64,000 bases of DNA, from contig SIAK01000005.1 in the NCBI GenBank assembly GCA_009691805.1, positions 16,509-80,508 on the forward strand, written 5' to 3'. Below the pieces are notes generated by a model that saw only the letters and a program-made list of their open reading frames with translations, was not told the origin of the DNA and did not search any database. The stretch comes from Phycisphaerales bacterium. GTDB taxonomy: Bacteria; Planctomycetota; Phycisphaerae; Phycisphaerales; SM1A02. The position numbers and the translations under genes are program-made. Below are positions 27,134-36,534 of the stretch, one piece after another (positions within the stretch are counted from its first letter, which is position 1; every line of letters starts with the position of its first letter).

Positions 27134-27171
27134 GAGGCTAGCTATGAGGGCTAGCTATGAGGGCTATCTAT
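27134..27171. repeat. 12-13-base tandem repeat, three copies, between rpsM and rpsK
   Basis: Three units, gaggctagctat, gagggctagctat and gagggctatctat, follow one another and abut the rpsM stop codon on the minus strand. The copies differ by single bases, pointing to slippage or duplication followed by drift. The spacer to rpsK is 130 bases in total. Confidence 0.8.
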
Positions 27172-27548
27172 TAGCCCTTCACGCCCTTCTTGCCAGCGAC
27201 CGTCTTCTTGCGACCCTTACGGGTACGCGCGTTCGAACGCGTGCGCTGACCGTGCACTGGCAGACTGCGTCGATGACGATCGCCACGCCAGCACTTGATG
27301 TCCTTGAGCCGTTGAATGTCCTGCGCGACTTGGCGACGCAGAGCACCTTCCACGATGAACTCCGTATCGATGACCGCGGTGATCGCCGCGATCTCGGCTT
27401 CCTTGAGGTCATTCGTGCGACGGTCGGGATCGATCCCAACCTTCGTGAGAATGTCGAGTGCGGTCTTGCGTCCGATCCCATGAATGTAGGGGAGCGAGAA
27501 TGCAATCTTCTTCTTCTCTGGGATGTCGATGCCTGCGATACGGGGCAT
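27171..27548 (-). CDS. rpsM: 30S ribosomal protein S13
   Basis: The ATG at 27548 has AAGGA upstream and gives 125 residues beginning MPRIAGIDIPEKKKIAFSLP. It contains YIHGIGRKTALDIL and the C-terminal rRNA-binding run RSLPVHGQRTRSNARTRKG, with a basic tail. S13 contacts the P-site tRNA and the 50S head bridge. Confidence 0.98.
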   Translation of the reverse strand: MPRIAGIDIPEKKKIAFSLPYIHGIGRKTALDILTKVGIDPDRRTNDLKEAEIAAITAVIDTEFIVEGALRRQVAQDIQRLKDIKCWRGDRHRRSLPVHGQRTRSNARTRKGRKKTVAGKKGVKG

Positions 27549-27637
27549 AGTGTGAGTCCTTCTTCTAGTCGAACCCGCGCGAACCATTGCGTGCGGGGTT
27601 TCAGATCAGTACGAATGCGAACTTGCGTGACGCTGAA

Positions 27638-27754
27638 TCAACCTTGGCGTTGCTTCAGACGTGGATTCTTCTTGTTGATGACAAATCGCTTGCCCTTGCG
27701 GACGACGATCTGGCAGTCTTGTGTGCGGCGCTTAATGCTTGAACGAACCTTCAT
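27638..27754 (-). CDS. rpmJ: 50S ribosomal protein L36, zinc-free form
   Basis: A 38-residue ORF reads [20 protein letters not shown]... to KQRQG, the exact L36 length and ends. AGAGG lies seven bases before the ATG. Of the four zinc ligands of the usual form (Cys11, Cys14, Cys27, His33) only Cys14 remains; the others are Thr, Asn and Leu. This is the C-minus type, here in the main operon between infA and rpsM. Confidence 0.95.
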   Translation of the reverse strand: MKVRSSIKRRTQDCQIVVRKGKRFVINKKNPRLKQRQG

Positions 27755-27812
27755 AGTGGACCTCTTGCAGTGCTTCAATAGCTTGCGTGACTTCTAAACT
27801 CGGGAGCGAAAA

Positions 27813-28028
27813 TCAGAATCGGTAAATGATGCGACCCTTGGTCATGTCGTAGGGACTCATCTCAATCGTGACACGGTCGCCAGGCAGAATGCGGATAAAA
27901 AACTTTCTCATCTTGCCGCTGACATATGCCAAGATCTCTTGGTTGTTCTGAAGACGCACTCGGAACTTTGCGTCCGGGAGTGCTTCAGTAACTTCAGCGT
28001 CGAGAGTGATTTTGTCTTCTTTAGGCAT
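27813..28028 (-). CDS. infA: Translation initiation factor IF-1
   Basis: The 71-residue S1-type OB-fold protein reads [52 protein letters not shown] and GRIIYRF, a full-length IF-1. It blocks the A site during initiation. It lies directly before rpmJ, the common order. Confidence 0.98.
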   Translation of the reverse strand: MPKEDKITLDAEVTEALPDAKFRVRLQNNQEILAYVSGKMRKFFIRILPGDRVTIEMSPYDMTKGRIIYRF

Positions 28029-28123
28029 TCCGTGTTGCGCCCAGCGCGCGTCCTCTATCAGTCATCAGGCCTTCTTCATAAACATTGTCAAACACATTGT
28101 CCACACCAGCGTGAACACCTCGG

Positions 28124-29545
28124 TTACCCCTTGGCGCTGCGGACGCGCGGTGCGCGATCCCCAACTCCCTTCGAGAGGAAACCTGAATAATTACGCATAA
28201 GGAGGTTAGCCTCGATTCGTTGAATCAAGTCTAGACCGACACTCACGACGATAAGCAGACCAGTTCCTCCAAGGAACTGACTGACATTGAACGGAATACC
28301 CATCTGCGACGACACGACGGTCGGGATAATCGCGATGGCAGCAAGGAATCCACCGCCAACATACGTGATGCGCTCCATCACCTGCTCGAGATACTCGGCG
28401 GTGTAAGGGCCAGGACGAATGCCAGGAATGAAACTACCGTGCTGCTTCAACTGCTTCGCCATCTCGTCTGGTGAGAACTGGACGGTCGTCCAGAAGTAGC
28501 TGAAGAAGAAGATCATGGCAATCTCAACCAAGACGTAGAGGTAACCGCTGTTCTCGAAGTTCGAAGAGAAGAAGCTCGTGGTCGAGCTCCACCAGTTCGC
28601 TTGGCCCGAAGAGCGCGCTGAATCGGCGAGCATGCCGAAAATCCACGCGGGGAAAACCATGAGCGAGCTCGCGAACACGATCGGCATGACGCCAGCGTGA
28701 TTGAGGCGCAGTGGGAGATAGTGACGCTGACCGCCAAACACCTTGCGACCGCGCGTGTGCTTCGCTTGCTGAATCAGGATGCGTCGTTGCGCGACAGTGA
28801 TGACAACTGCGCCTGCAACAACGAAAAGGAATCCACCGATGAGAAGCAAGAGACCGATAGGGCCAAGCTTGCCTGCTTCACTGCTTTGAATCGAAGGATC
28901 GAAGCTCGTAACCACCCAGTCAATCGCGCTCGGCATGCGAGCGAGAATGCCAGCAGTGAGAATCAGCGAGACACCGTTACCGATGCCGTGCTTATCAATC
29001 TGCTCACCGAGCCACATCAAGAAGAGGCTGCCTGCGGTGAGCGCGACAATGCCCGCAAGATAGAAATTGAAGAGGTCCGCGGTGGAGATCAGGTACTTCG
29101 GCTGCACGAGATTGGATGTCACGAGGTACTGCAGCCACATGTATCCCTGCAAGATGCAGAGACCAACAGTTGCGTACCGAGTCCACTCCATGATTTTCTG
29201 CTGACCGCTCGTGCCTTCCTTACGAAGTTCTTGGAACATCGGAAGGACGGTCGTGAGCAGTTGGAAGATGATGCCCGCCGTGATGTACGGCATGATCCCA
29301 AGGCCGAAGATCGTGGACTGTTGAAGACTTCCACCCGAAAAGATCGACGCGTACTCGAGGATGCGCCCGAATCCGGTCGTGTCCCCTGTCGTCGCCTTCT
29401 GCGCAGCATCGTGCAACTGTTGTTGATCGACGCCGACAAGCGGAATCCAAAAGCCGATGCGATAAATCGCAAGCATCGCCAGTGTGAAGAACACGCGGCG
29501 GCGCAGATCGGGAATCTTGAAGATGTTCGCGAAGGCTTGAAGCAT
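28124..29545 (-). CDS. secY: Preprotein translocase subunit SecY
   Basis: The 473-residue protein has about ten membrane helices. SecY marks include FFTLAMLAIYRIGFWIPLVG (TM1), the plug region FSGGSLQQSTIFGLGIMPYITAGIIFQLL, a long loop with RRILIQQAKHTRGRKVFGGQ, and LPLRLNHAGVMPIVFASSLMVFP. It forms the protein-conducting channel with SecE and SecG. It follows rplO; adk and map, often found next, are absent. Confidence 0.98.
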   Translation of the reverse strand: MLQAFANIFKIPDLRRRVFFTLAMLAIYRIGFWIPLVGVDQQQLHDAAQKATTGDTTGFGRILEYASIFSGGSLQQSTIFGLGIMPYITAGIIFQLLTTVLPMFQELRKEGTSGQQKIMEWTRYATVGLCILQGYMWLQYLVTSNLVQPKYLISTADLFNFYLAGIVALTAGSLFLMWLGEQIDKHGIGNGVSLILTAGILARMPSAIDWVVTSFDPSIQSSEAGKLGPIGLLLLIGGFLFVVAGAVVITVAQRRILIQQAKHTRGRKVFGGQRHYLPLRLNHAGVMPIVFASSLMVFPAWIFGMLADSARSSGQANWWSSTTSFFSSNFENSGYLYVLVEIAMIFFFSYFWTTVQFSPDEMAKQLKQHGSFIPGIRPGPYTAEYLEQVMERITYVGGGFLAAIAIIPTVVSSQMGIPFNVSQFLGGTGLLIVVSVGLDLIQRIEANLLMRNYSGFLSKGVGDRAPRVRSAKG

Positions 29546-29593
29546 GCTTATCGAGATCTCAAAGGCATCAGACGTACGAACTTCACTCTTGCG

Positions 29594-30091
29594 TTACTTA
29601 ACTGTCTTCGCGGACTTCAGAGTCTTCACGAAGGGAGTCCTACCAACAACCAATGTGCAAAAACCGCCCGCTGCTTCAATCTTGGTCGTTGCGGTCTCGC
29701 TGAACTTCCCAGCGACGAACTTGAGCTTCTTGGCGATATCGCCATGACCGAGGATCTTGAGCTGTAGCTTGGAGTTCTTCACGAGACCGAGCTTCACGCA
29801 GAGCGCGAGGTCGACAGTCGTGCCTTCATCCACAACTTCAGCGATCTGGCTGACATTGACCACGTAGTAGTCCGTGCGGAAGCCGGTGTTCTTGAAGCCG
29901 CGCTTGGGGAAGCGACGAGCAAATGGTGTTTGACCGCCTTCGTAGGATGGACGACTCGTCCAACCCGCGCGGCTCTTTGCACCGTTGTGTCCACGTGTCG
30001 AGGTGCCGCCGATACCGGAGCCCTCACCGCGTCCGACGCGCTTGCGCTTCTTGTTTGCACCCGCCTTGGCGGTAATGTCATGGATCATCAT
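29594..30091 (-). CDS. rplO: 50S ribosomal protein L15
   Basis: The 165-residue protein has the Gly-rich L15 N-terminus (KKRKRVGRGEGSGIGGTSTRGHNGAKSR) and the region FARRFPKRGFKN. Two consecutive ATG codons (30091, 30088) could start it. It follows rpsE directly; the small L30 gene usually found between them is missing. Confidence 0.97.
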   Translation of the reverse strand: MMIHDITAKAGANKKRKRVGRGEGSGIGGTSTRGHNGAKSRAGWTSRPSYEGGQTPFARRFPKRGFKNTGFRTDYYVVNVSQIAEVVDEGTTVDLALCVKLGLVKNSKLQLKILGHGDIAKKLKFVAGKFSETATTKIEAAGGFCTLVVGRTPFVKTLKSAKTVK

Positions 30092-30194
30092 GGCTGTACT
30101 GCTCCGTCTTTCACTCCGGAAGATTCCGGAAACTGGCTTGCATGCTTGAACTGCTTGAAGGACTCAACTTTTAATCGGCTCTCGATATTCAAAC

Positions 30195-30914
<720 letters not shown>

Positions 30915-30986
30915 GATTGAATCGCCTGTATGCGGACCGGTGCGTGTGTGACGCTCGGAAAAAGAAACCTTAGAAACTCGTACGAC

Positions 30987-31346
30987 TTAGAACTGCAGAC
31001 CTGTAGCGCGTGCGCTCTCAGCCACGGCCTTCACGCGACCGTGAAAGCGGAAACCGTTGCGATCGAAGACGACCGCTTGGACGCCCTTCGCAATCGCGCG
31101 CTCTGCGACAAGCTTGCCCACGGAAGTTGCTTCCGCGGACTTGTTGCCACTCGACACGAAACCCTTGTCGCGGGTGCTCGCGGATGCGAGCGTGTGACCA
31201 GACAAGTCATCGATGACTTGCGCATAGATATGACTGAGCGAACGGAAGACCGTGAGGCGCGGACGGCTCGGTGAGCCGAGGAGCGTCTTTCGGATACCTG
31301 CCTTGCGGCGTGATCGGTTGATTCTCTTGGATGCTGTCGAATTCAT
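30987..31346 (-). CDS. rplR: 50S ribosomal protein L18
   Basis: The 119-residue protein has [34 protein letters not shown] and ends with [19 protein letters not shown], matching L18, the 5S rRNA-binding protein. A GAGG site is seven bases before the ATG. Confidence 0.97.
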   Translation of the reverse strand: MNSTASKRINRSRRKAGIRKTLLGSPSRPRLTVFRSLSHIYAQVIDDLSGHTLASASTRDKGFVSSGNKSAEATSVGKLVAERAIAKGVQAVVFDRNGFRFHGRVKAVAESARATGLQF

Positions 31347-31404
31347 GTTCGTTCCTCTGAATTGGTGTAGGCCCAGACGCTAACACTCCATTGCGGACGG
31401 AGTA

Positions 31405-31965
31405 TTAGGCGCCGAAAGCCTTGCCTTGCTTACGGGTAATCGTTTCTTCGAGATACTTCACGCCCTTGCCGTTGTAGGGCTCGGGCTTGCGTTGCATGCG
31501 GACTTGCGCGGCGAATCCGCCGACGGCTTGCTTGTCGTTGCCTGTGATCGTGAGGAGGTTGCCTTCGACAACAACGTTCACGCCAGCAGGGATCGCCATG
31601 ATGATCGGGTGGCAGAAGCCAACTTGGAGGACAAGGTTCTTGCCCTGCAACTTCGCGGTGTAGCCGACGCCGTTGACTTCAAGCTTGCGCTCGTAGCCCT
31701 TCGTCACGCCTTCGATCATGTTGTTGATCGTGGAGCGAGTCGTGCCCCAGTACGCGCGTCGACCACCGATGTCGACCTTCTTCATGTCGTCGACGCCGCA
31801 CACGACTTCCTTCTTGGAGTCGTCGTACACGACGGTCATCTCAGGACGGATCACGAACTTCAACGTGCCCTTCGGACCGGTGACAGAAACCTCGCGAGTC
31901 GCGGCTGCGATAGCAACTTTGACGCCGGCGGGGACTGGGATGGACTGCTTGCCAATGCGGGACAT
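31405..31965 (-). CDS. rplF: 50S ribosomal protein L6
   Basis: The ATG at 31965 has AGGA eight bases upstream and gives 186 residues starting MSRIGKQSIPVPAGVKV. The two L6 repeats and the conserved C-terminal region (KPEPYNGKGVKYLEETITRKQGKAFGA) are present, although the usual GKK near the end is GKA. L6 sits near the sarcin-ricin loop. Confidence 0.97.
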   Translation of the reverse strand: MSRIGKQSIPVPAGVKVAIAAATREVSVTGPKGTLKFVIRPEMTVVYDDSKKEVVCGVDDMKKVDIGGRRAYWGTTRSTINNMIEGVTKGYERKLEVNGVGYTAKLQGKNLVLQVGFCHPIIMAIPAGVNVVVEGNLLTITGNDKQAVGGFAAQVRMQRKPEPYNGKGVKYLEETITRKQGKAFGA

Positions 31966-32031
31966 GGTGTATTCCTGCGGAAGGATCAAACGGGGAATTC
32001 AGTCAAACGAAAACACTAGACAAACGCGCGA

Positions 32032-32430
32032 TTAGAAGACGAGTGCGACGACTTCGCCGCCGACCTTCATCTCGCGAGCCTTACGATCGCTCATCACGCC
32101 TTGGCTTGTCGAAACGATCGACATACCAAGGCCTTCGTGTGGTCGGGGCAACGCATCGAACGCGGAGTACACGCGTCGACCGGACTTCGAGACGCGCTCG
32201 ATGCCGCTGATGAGTTGCTCGCCACGCGAACCATACTTGAGGTGAATGCGAATGATGCCTTGGCGTCCGTCGGCAACGTGCTCGAAGTCAGAGATGAAAC
32301 CCTCTTCCTTCAACACAGAGGCGACGCCACGGTTCAACTTGTTCGAAAGCGTGACGACAGACTTCTCGCGATTCCGCAGAGCGTTGCGAATTCGGGTGAG
32401 CATGTCAGCGGTCAGGTCTTGGATGGACAT
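32032..32430 (-). CDS. rpsH: 30S ribosomal protein S8
   Basis: The start at 32430 (AAGGA upstream) gives 132 residues beginning MSIQDLTADMLTRIRNALRN. The C-terminal IVSTSQGVMSDRKAREMKVGGEVVALVF is the S8 signature with the GE(V/L) end. In E. coli S8 is also the translational repressor of the spc operon; a similar role here is not shown. Confidence 0.98.
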   Translation of the reverse strand: MSIQDLTADMLTRIRNALRNREKSVVTLSNKLNRGVASVLKEEGFISDFEHVADGRQGIIRIHLKYGSRGEQLISGIERVSKSGRRVYSAFDALPRPHEGLGMSIVSTSQGVMSDRKAREMKVGGEVVALVF

Positions 32431-32553
32431 GGATCGTTCCTTCGAGGCCAACATTGGCCGGACTATCTCAACTACGGACTCAAACACTTGCAGACGCCAG
32501 AGTGAACTTCGCAACGCGATCTCACGGATCGCATCTCGAAACCACCCGTTCAA

Positions 32554-32739
32554 TCACCAACTTGCCTTGCGCATACCTGGGATCATGCCCTTGAGCGCGA
32601 GCTCGCGAAGCATGATGCGGCTAATACGGAATTTTCGATACACGCCTCGCTTGCGGCCGGTCAGCTCACAGCGGACCTCCTTGCGCGAGGAGAATTTCGG
32701 CGTTCGCTTCATGCGGTTGAAGGTTCGCTTGCTAGCCAT
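32554..32739 (-). CDS. rpsN: 30S ribosomal protein S14, short form lacking zinc ligands
   Basis: The 61-residue protein aligns end to end with the short S14 ([27 protein letters not shown] ... [18 protein letters not shown]). The four zinc Cys of that form (24, 27, 40, 43) are Cys24, Thr27, Ser40 and Met43, so the zinc site is lost. The short length with a degraded zinc knuckle is unusual; the zinc-free type is normally ~100 residues. Confidence 0.95.
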   Translation of the reverse strand: MASKRTFNRMKRTPKFSSRKEVRCELTGRKRGVYRKFRISRIMLRELALKGMIPGMRKASW

Positions 32740-32834
32740 ACTGGTGGTTCCTATTCGTTCGGTGCAGTCAGAGACATCTCGGAGGTGGAATCATGGTTCT
32801 CATAGAAACCCATCCGCCGCGATGTGGGGTTGGT

Positions 32835-33431
32835 TTACTTCTTGGTCTTCTTCTCTTCAGGGATGGCAAAGGGCATTCCCATTTCACCCAGCACGAAGCG
32901 ACTCATCTTGGGATTCGAATTCTCGAACACCATGGTGATGTGCATACCGTGCGTGATCGTGGAATTGACCATACTGATTTCTGGCCACACTGCTTGCTCA
33001 GTCAGACCGAGCGAGTAGCTGCCTCCTTCATCAAATGCAGTCTCCTTCACGCCGCGGAAATCCTTGATACGAGGAATCGCGAGGTTGATGAGACGATCGA
33101 GGAAGTTCCACATGCGCTCGCGGCGCATCGTCACCATCACGGCGCTCGGATTGCCTTCACGAACCTTGAAGTTCGCGACTGCCTTGCGTGCCTTGATGAG
33201 GATGGCGCGTTGACCGGAAATGGTGGCGAAGTTCTTGAGGAACTGATCGCGCACTTCGGGCTTCAGTTTCTGGTTGTCGAGATACTTGCCGAGGCCAGCA
33301 TTCACGACAATCTTCTTCAGCACGGGCACTTGGTGCGCGTTGTCCAGTTTGAACTCGGCCATCGTCTTGGCGATGATCGCGTCCTTGTAGAGCTGCTGGA
33401 GGCGGGGTTTGGTTGGAGTAGTGGCGGACAT
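32835..33431 (-). CDS. rplE: 50S ribosomal protein L5
   Basis: At 198 residues it has the L5 regions QLYKDAIIAKTMAEF, VVNAGLG, ATISGQRAILIKARKAVANFKVREG and ITMVFENSNPKMSRFVLGEMGMPFA. It binds 5S rRNA and contacts the P-site tRNA. AAGGA precedes the ATG. Confidence 0.97.
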   Translation of the reverse strand: MSATTPTKPRLQQLYKDAIIAKTMAEFKLDNAHQVPVLKKIVVNAGLGKYLDNQKLKPEVRDQFLKNFATISGQRAILIKARKAVANFKVREGNPSAVMVTMRRERMWNFLDRLINLAIPRIKDFRGVKETAFDEGGSYSLGLTEQAVWPEISMVNSTITHGMHITMVFENSNPKMSRFVLGEMGMPFAIPEEKKTKK

Positions 33432-33490
33432 GGATCTGGATTCCTTACTGCACTCTGCGCAGACGGAAGTGCTTTCTTCAAATACTGCGT

Positions 33491-33838
33491 TTAGGCTTTC
33501 TTCGCGGTCTTGCGTGGCCCATGAAGGACGGACAATTGCTTGGCGCCCTTCACAGTGACGCGCACCTTCGAACCATCCGCCTTCGTTGAAAAGCGAACGC
33601 GCGAAGCCTTGCCATCAACAGCGGGAGAAACGTTGCTGCGATGCAGTGGTGCTTCTTGCTTGAGGATCGTGCCTTGCGGACGAGTTTGGGTGCGCTTGAG
33701 ATGGAAGGTGCGAATGTTCGCGCCCTTCACGACCACGCGATCGCCTTCAGTCTCGACGCGGAGGATTTCACCCACGACACCCTTTGAGGCGCCCTTGGTG
33801 ACGATGACAACATCGCCCTTTTTCACATGGTTCGGCAT
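33491..33838 (-). CDS. rplX: 50S ribosomal protein L24
   Basis: The 115-residue protein has the KOW-type N-terminus (KKGDVVIVTKGASKGVVGEILRVETEGDRVVVKGANI) and the downstream SNVSPAVDGKASRVRF. Its ribosome site GAGG lies inside the last codons of rplN, two bases away, so the two are coupled. Confidence 0.96.
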   Translation of the reverse strand: MPNHVKKGDVVIVTKGASKGVVGEILRVETEGDRVVVKGANIRTFHLKRTQTRPQGTILKQEAPLHRSNVSPAVDGKASRVRFSTKADGSKVRVTVKGAKQLSVLHGPRKTAKKA

Positions 33839-33839
33839 A

Positions 33840-34226
33840 TCAGATGACCTCCGTCGCGAGCGACACGATTTTCATGAAGTTCCGCTCGCGCAATTCGCGG
33901 GCGACAGCTCCGAAGATGCGAGTGCCCTTCGGATTGCCATCTTCGTCGACGAGCACGCAGGCGTTCGAATCGAAGCGCACGTACGAGCCGTCTTCGCGGC
34001 GGGTTGGGGACTTGCAACGCACGATGATGGCCTGCGCTTTATCGCCAGCCTTCACTTCGCCGTTCGGCAATGCCTTCTTAATACTGACAACGATCCGATC
34101 GCCAATGCCCATGGTGAGGCGACTGAACTTACCGGAGGCTGTCGAAGAACCGAGAACGCCGATCACCATCGCTAATTTAGCGCCGGAGTTGTCTGCGACT
34201 TCGAGTCTGGATTCCTTCTGGATCAT
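33840..34226 (-). CDS. rplN: 50S ribosomal protein L14
   Basis: The 128-residue protein opens [26 protein letters not shown] and ends [28 protein letters not shown], a complete L14. It lies after a repeat-containing 140-base spacer that follows rpsQ. Confidence 0.98.
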   Translation of the reverse strand: MIQKESRLEVADNSGAKLAMVIGVLGSSTASGKFSRLTMGIGDRIVVSIKKALPNGEVKAGDKAQAIIVRCKSPTRREDGSYVRFDSNACVLVDEDGNPKGTRIFGAVARELRERNFMKIVSLATEVI

Positions 34227-34286
34227 GGTGGTTCCTACCTATCAAACTCTGACTTGTGCGACTCGATGCGTTCGAGTCCATGTCTT

Positions 34287-34358
34287 GAAAAACCTAACCT
34301 AGAAAAACCTAACCTAGAAAAACCTAACCTAGAAAAACCTAACCTAGAAAAACCTAAC
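34287..34358. repeat. 15-base tandem repeat, 4.8 copies, between rpsQ and rplN
   Basis: The plus-strand unit gaaaaacctaaccta is repeated exactly four times (34287-34346), then 12 more bases of a fifth copy. The array starts eight bases after the rpsQ stop codon on the minus strand and ends 60 bases before rplN. The mRNA would carry alternating AGGUUAGG and U5 tracts. The perfect identity suggests recent expansion. Confidence 0.97.
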
Positions 34359-34366
34359 ACTGCGAA

Positions 34367-34681
34367 TCAGCGAGCCGCGATTTCCTTCAGCGTGAGATGC
34401 GAGCCTTCCGGCGCCTTCTCGACGACGCGCACGAGCACCCAGTGCTTGGTACGCGAGATTGGACGGCACTCCGCCACTTCAACGCGATCACCGAGATGCG
34501 ACTCGTTGTTCTCGTCGTGGACGTGGAGCACGGTCTTCTTCTTGATGTACTTGCCGTACTTGATGTGACGCGAAACGTACGGAATAACAACCGTACGAGT
34601 CTTGTTGCGTGCATCGCTCTCCACGACACCGATGCGGCGTGGCGACTTCTCAGGGGTCAAGATCTCAGCTGTATGACTCAC
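34367..34681 (-). CDS. rpsQ: 30S ribosomal protein S17
   Basis: The 104-residue protein starts with a GTG overlapping the rpmC stop. S17 features include RRIGVVESDARNKTRTVVIPYVSRHIKYGKYI, KKTVLHVHDENNESHLGDRVEVAECRPISRTKHWVLVRVVE. S17 is an early 16S rRNA binder. Confidence 0.96.
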   Translation of the reverse strand: MSHTAEILTPEKSPRRIGVVESDARNKTRTVVIPYVSRHIKYGKYIKKKTVLHVHDENNESHLGDRVEVAECRPISRTKHWVLVRVVEKAPEGSHLTLKEIAAR

Positions 34682-34890
34682 TTGCTCGTCTCCTTCGCCG
34701 CGGCTGTCGCGCGTGCGGTGGTCTCGGTCAAGACGCGCGCGATGTCCTTGCGCGTCTTCTTGAATTGGGAGTTGTCAGCGACTTTCTCGCTCACGCTTTG
34801 ACGGCGAAGATCGAAGAGACGGCGACGGAGGCCGGTGACCTCGATCGCGAGGTCTTCAGCGTTCATCGAATGGATTGCCTTAGCTTTCAT
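34678..34890 (-). CDS. rpmC: 50S ribosomal protein L29
   Basis: The start at 34890 gives 70 residues, MKAKAIHSMNAEDLAIEVTGLRRRLFDLRRQ, a two-helix L29 with an Ala/Thr-rich tail. The frame extends nine codons upstream, but AGGAG lies ten bases before this ATG. L29 is near the tunnel exit. Confidence 0.94.
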   Translation of the reverse strand: MKAKAIHSMNAEDLAIEVTGLRRRLFDLRRQSVSEKVADNSQFKKTRKDIARVLTETTARATAAAKETSK

Positions 34891-34917
34891 GGGTATCAGT
34901 GCTCCTATCTTCAACAA

Positions 34918-35340
34918 TCAAACTGCGAGGCGACGGCCAACGAAACGGCAACGGACGGGCATCTTGTAGGCGATGCGTGCGAGTGCCTGCTTCGCGAGAT
35001 CCTCAGGGACGCCCGCAACTTCAAACAACATGGTGCCTGGCTTGATGCGTGCTGCCCAGTAATCGACGTCGGCCTTACCCTTACCCATTCGGGTTTCGAG
35101 TGGCTTCTTCGAAATCGGCTTGTCTGGGAAGACGCGAATGTAAATCTTGCCTTGACGACGGAGGAAGTGCTGTGCAGCAATACGACCCGCTTCGATCTGC
35201 CGTGCCGTGAGCCAATGTGGCTCAAGCGTTTGCAGACCAAAGTCGCCGTACGCAACATAATTGCCGCGCGTCGCGCAGCCATTAAGCTTGCCGCGCTGTT
35301 GCTTTCGAAACTTGACGCGTTTTGGCATCAGGCCTGACAT
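34918..35340 (-). CDS. rplP: 50S ribosomal protein L16
   Basis: The 140-residue protein opens MSGLMPKRVKFRKQQRGKLNGCATRGNYVAYGDFGLQ and contains the L16 motifs IRVFPDKPISKKPLETRMGKGKADVDYWAARIKPGTMLFEVAG. GGAG is eight bases upstream. L16 helps position the A-site tRNA. Confidence 0.98.
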   Translation of the reverse strand: MSGLMPKRVKFRKQQRGKLNGCATRGNYVAYGDFGLQTLEPHWLTARQIEAGRIAAQHFLRRQGKIYIRVFPDKPISKKPLETRMGKGKADVDYWAARIKPGTMLFEVAGVPEDLAKQALARIAYKMPVRCRFVGRRLAV

Positions 35341-35415
35341 CGGTCGTCTCCAGGAAACGGGGAAATCTGAACTATGGACTGAACTAGTAAAACTCTTAGA
35401 ACTTCAAACACTCGA

Positions 35416-36120
35416 TTAGCGGCGACCGCGAGCACGTGCTCGTCCACCCGCTGCGCTCGAGGCGGTCTGATCTTCGGTGTGCTCGGTGAAGAGCCCCTTG
35501 AAGACCCAGACCTTCACACCGATCGCGCCATAGGTCGTATGGCTGACGGACAGTGCGAAGTCGACATTGGCTTGCAGTGTCGACAGTGGAATCGAACCGA
35601 GGCGCGTATTGAGCGTGCGGCTCATTTCTGCACCACCGAGTCGACCCGAGAGAAGAATGCGAATGCCCTTCGCGCCGTTCTGCATCGCGACTTCAGCGCG
35701 CTGCTTGAGGACGCGGCGGAAGTTCGCGCGCTTCTTGAGCTGCTCAGCAATCACTTCACCGATGAGCTTCGCGTCCGCATCGGGATTCTTAATCTCGATG
35801 ATCTTGATCGCGACCTTACGGCCAGTGAGCACTTGCAAATCTTGCGTGAGCTTCTCAACTTCGCCACCCTTGACGCCAACAACTTGGCCAGGGCGCGCGG
35901 TCTTGAGGATCACGGTGAGTTCATCGCGCGTGCGCTCGATGAGGATGTCGGACACCGCAGCGTAGGGAGGCGTCTTGTTGAGACGCTTGTCCACGTACTT
36001 GCGAAGCTTGTAGTCCTCGACAAGGAGCGAACCGAAGAGTGCCTTCGGGGCAAACCAGCGAGAGCGGTGAGCCTCAGTCACTCCGACGCGGAAACCGAAT
36101 GGATGGACTTTTTGTCCCAT
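35416..36120 (-). CDS. rpsC: 30S ribosomal protein S3
   Basis: The 234-residue protein starts MGQKVHPFGFRVGVTEAHRSRWFA, has a KH domain with GQVVGVKGGEVEKLTQDLQ, and GAKGIRILLSGRLGGAEMSR further on. The C-terminus is a short basic tail (GGRARARGRR). S3 lies at the mRNA entry channel. Confidence 0.98.
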   Translation of the reverse strand: MGQKVHPFGFRVGVTEAHRSRWFAPKALFGSLLVEDYKLRKYVDKRLNKTPPYAAVSDILIERTRDELTVILKTARPGQVVGVKGGEVEKLTQDLQVLTGRKVAIKIIEIKNPDADAKLIGEVIAEQLKKRANFRRVLKQRAEVAMQNGAKGIRILLSGRLGGAEMSRTLNTRLGSIPLSTLQANVDFALSVSHTTYGAIGVKVWVFKGLFTEHTEDQTASSAAGGRARARGRR

Positions 36121-36129
36121 AGTGTTAAC

Positions 36130-36510
36130 TCAGCGTTCGGCGACTGCGACGTGAATGTGGCACGTGCGCTTGAAGATGTTGAATGCTCGTCCACGATCCT
36201 TCGGTTGGAACCGCTTTATCGTTGGACCCTCGTCGATACGCGACTCGCTCACAACGAGCTTGCTCGCGTTTGCGTTCTTTTCCTCAGCGTTGGCAATCGC
36301 GCTCTTGAGGACATAGATGATGAACGCTGCGCCGCGCTTCTTCTCAAACTCGAGCGCAGTGAGTGCTTCGTCGACTCGCATGCCGCGGATGAGGTCCGCA
36401 ACGAGGCGGATCTTCCGAGGCGCGATGCGCGCGAAGCGGTGAGAGGCGATGAAGCCCTTCTCAACAGCTGGCTTACCAGCTGCAATGTTTTCTTGGGTCG
36501 TGCGTGCCAT
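36130..36510 (-). CDS. rplV: 50S ribosomal protein L22
   Basis: The 126-residue protein has RFARIAPRKIRLVADLIRGMRVDEALTAL and the hook-loop region IDEGPTIKRFQPKDRGRAFNIFKRTCHIHVAV. L22 lines the exit tunnel, where its loop affects macrolide binding. Confidence 0.97.
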   Translation of the reverse strand: MARTTQENIAAGKPAVEKGFIASHRFARIAPRKIRLVADLIRGMRVDEALTALEFEKKRGAAFIIYVLKSAIANAEEKNANASKLVVSESRIDEGPTIKRFQPKDRGRAFNIFKRTCHIHVAVAER

Positions 36511-36534
36511 TGGGGGTTCGACGATTCCTAAAGA

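Noticed and set aside
34287..34358. CRISPR-like array
   Set aside because: The units are directly adjacent with no spacers and no cas genes are nearby; it is a simple tandem repeat.
34254..34568. A plus-strand ORF with five LEKPN peptide repeats
   Set aside because: The peptide repeat only reflects the 15-base DNA repeat, a multiple of three. The rest of the frame is antisense to rpsQ, and no gene start signal is seen.
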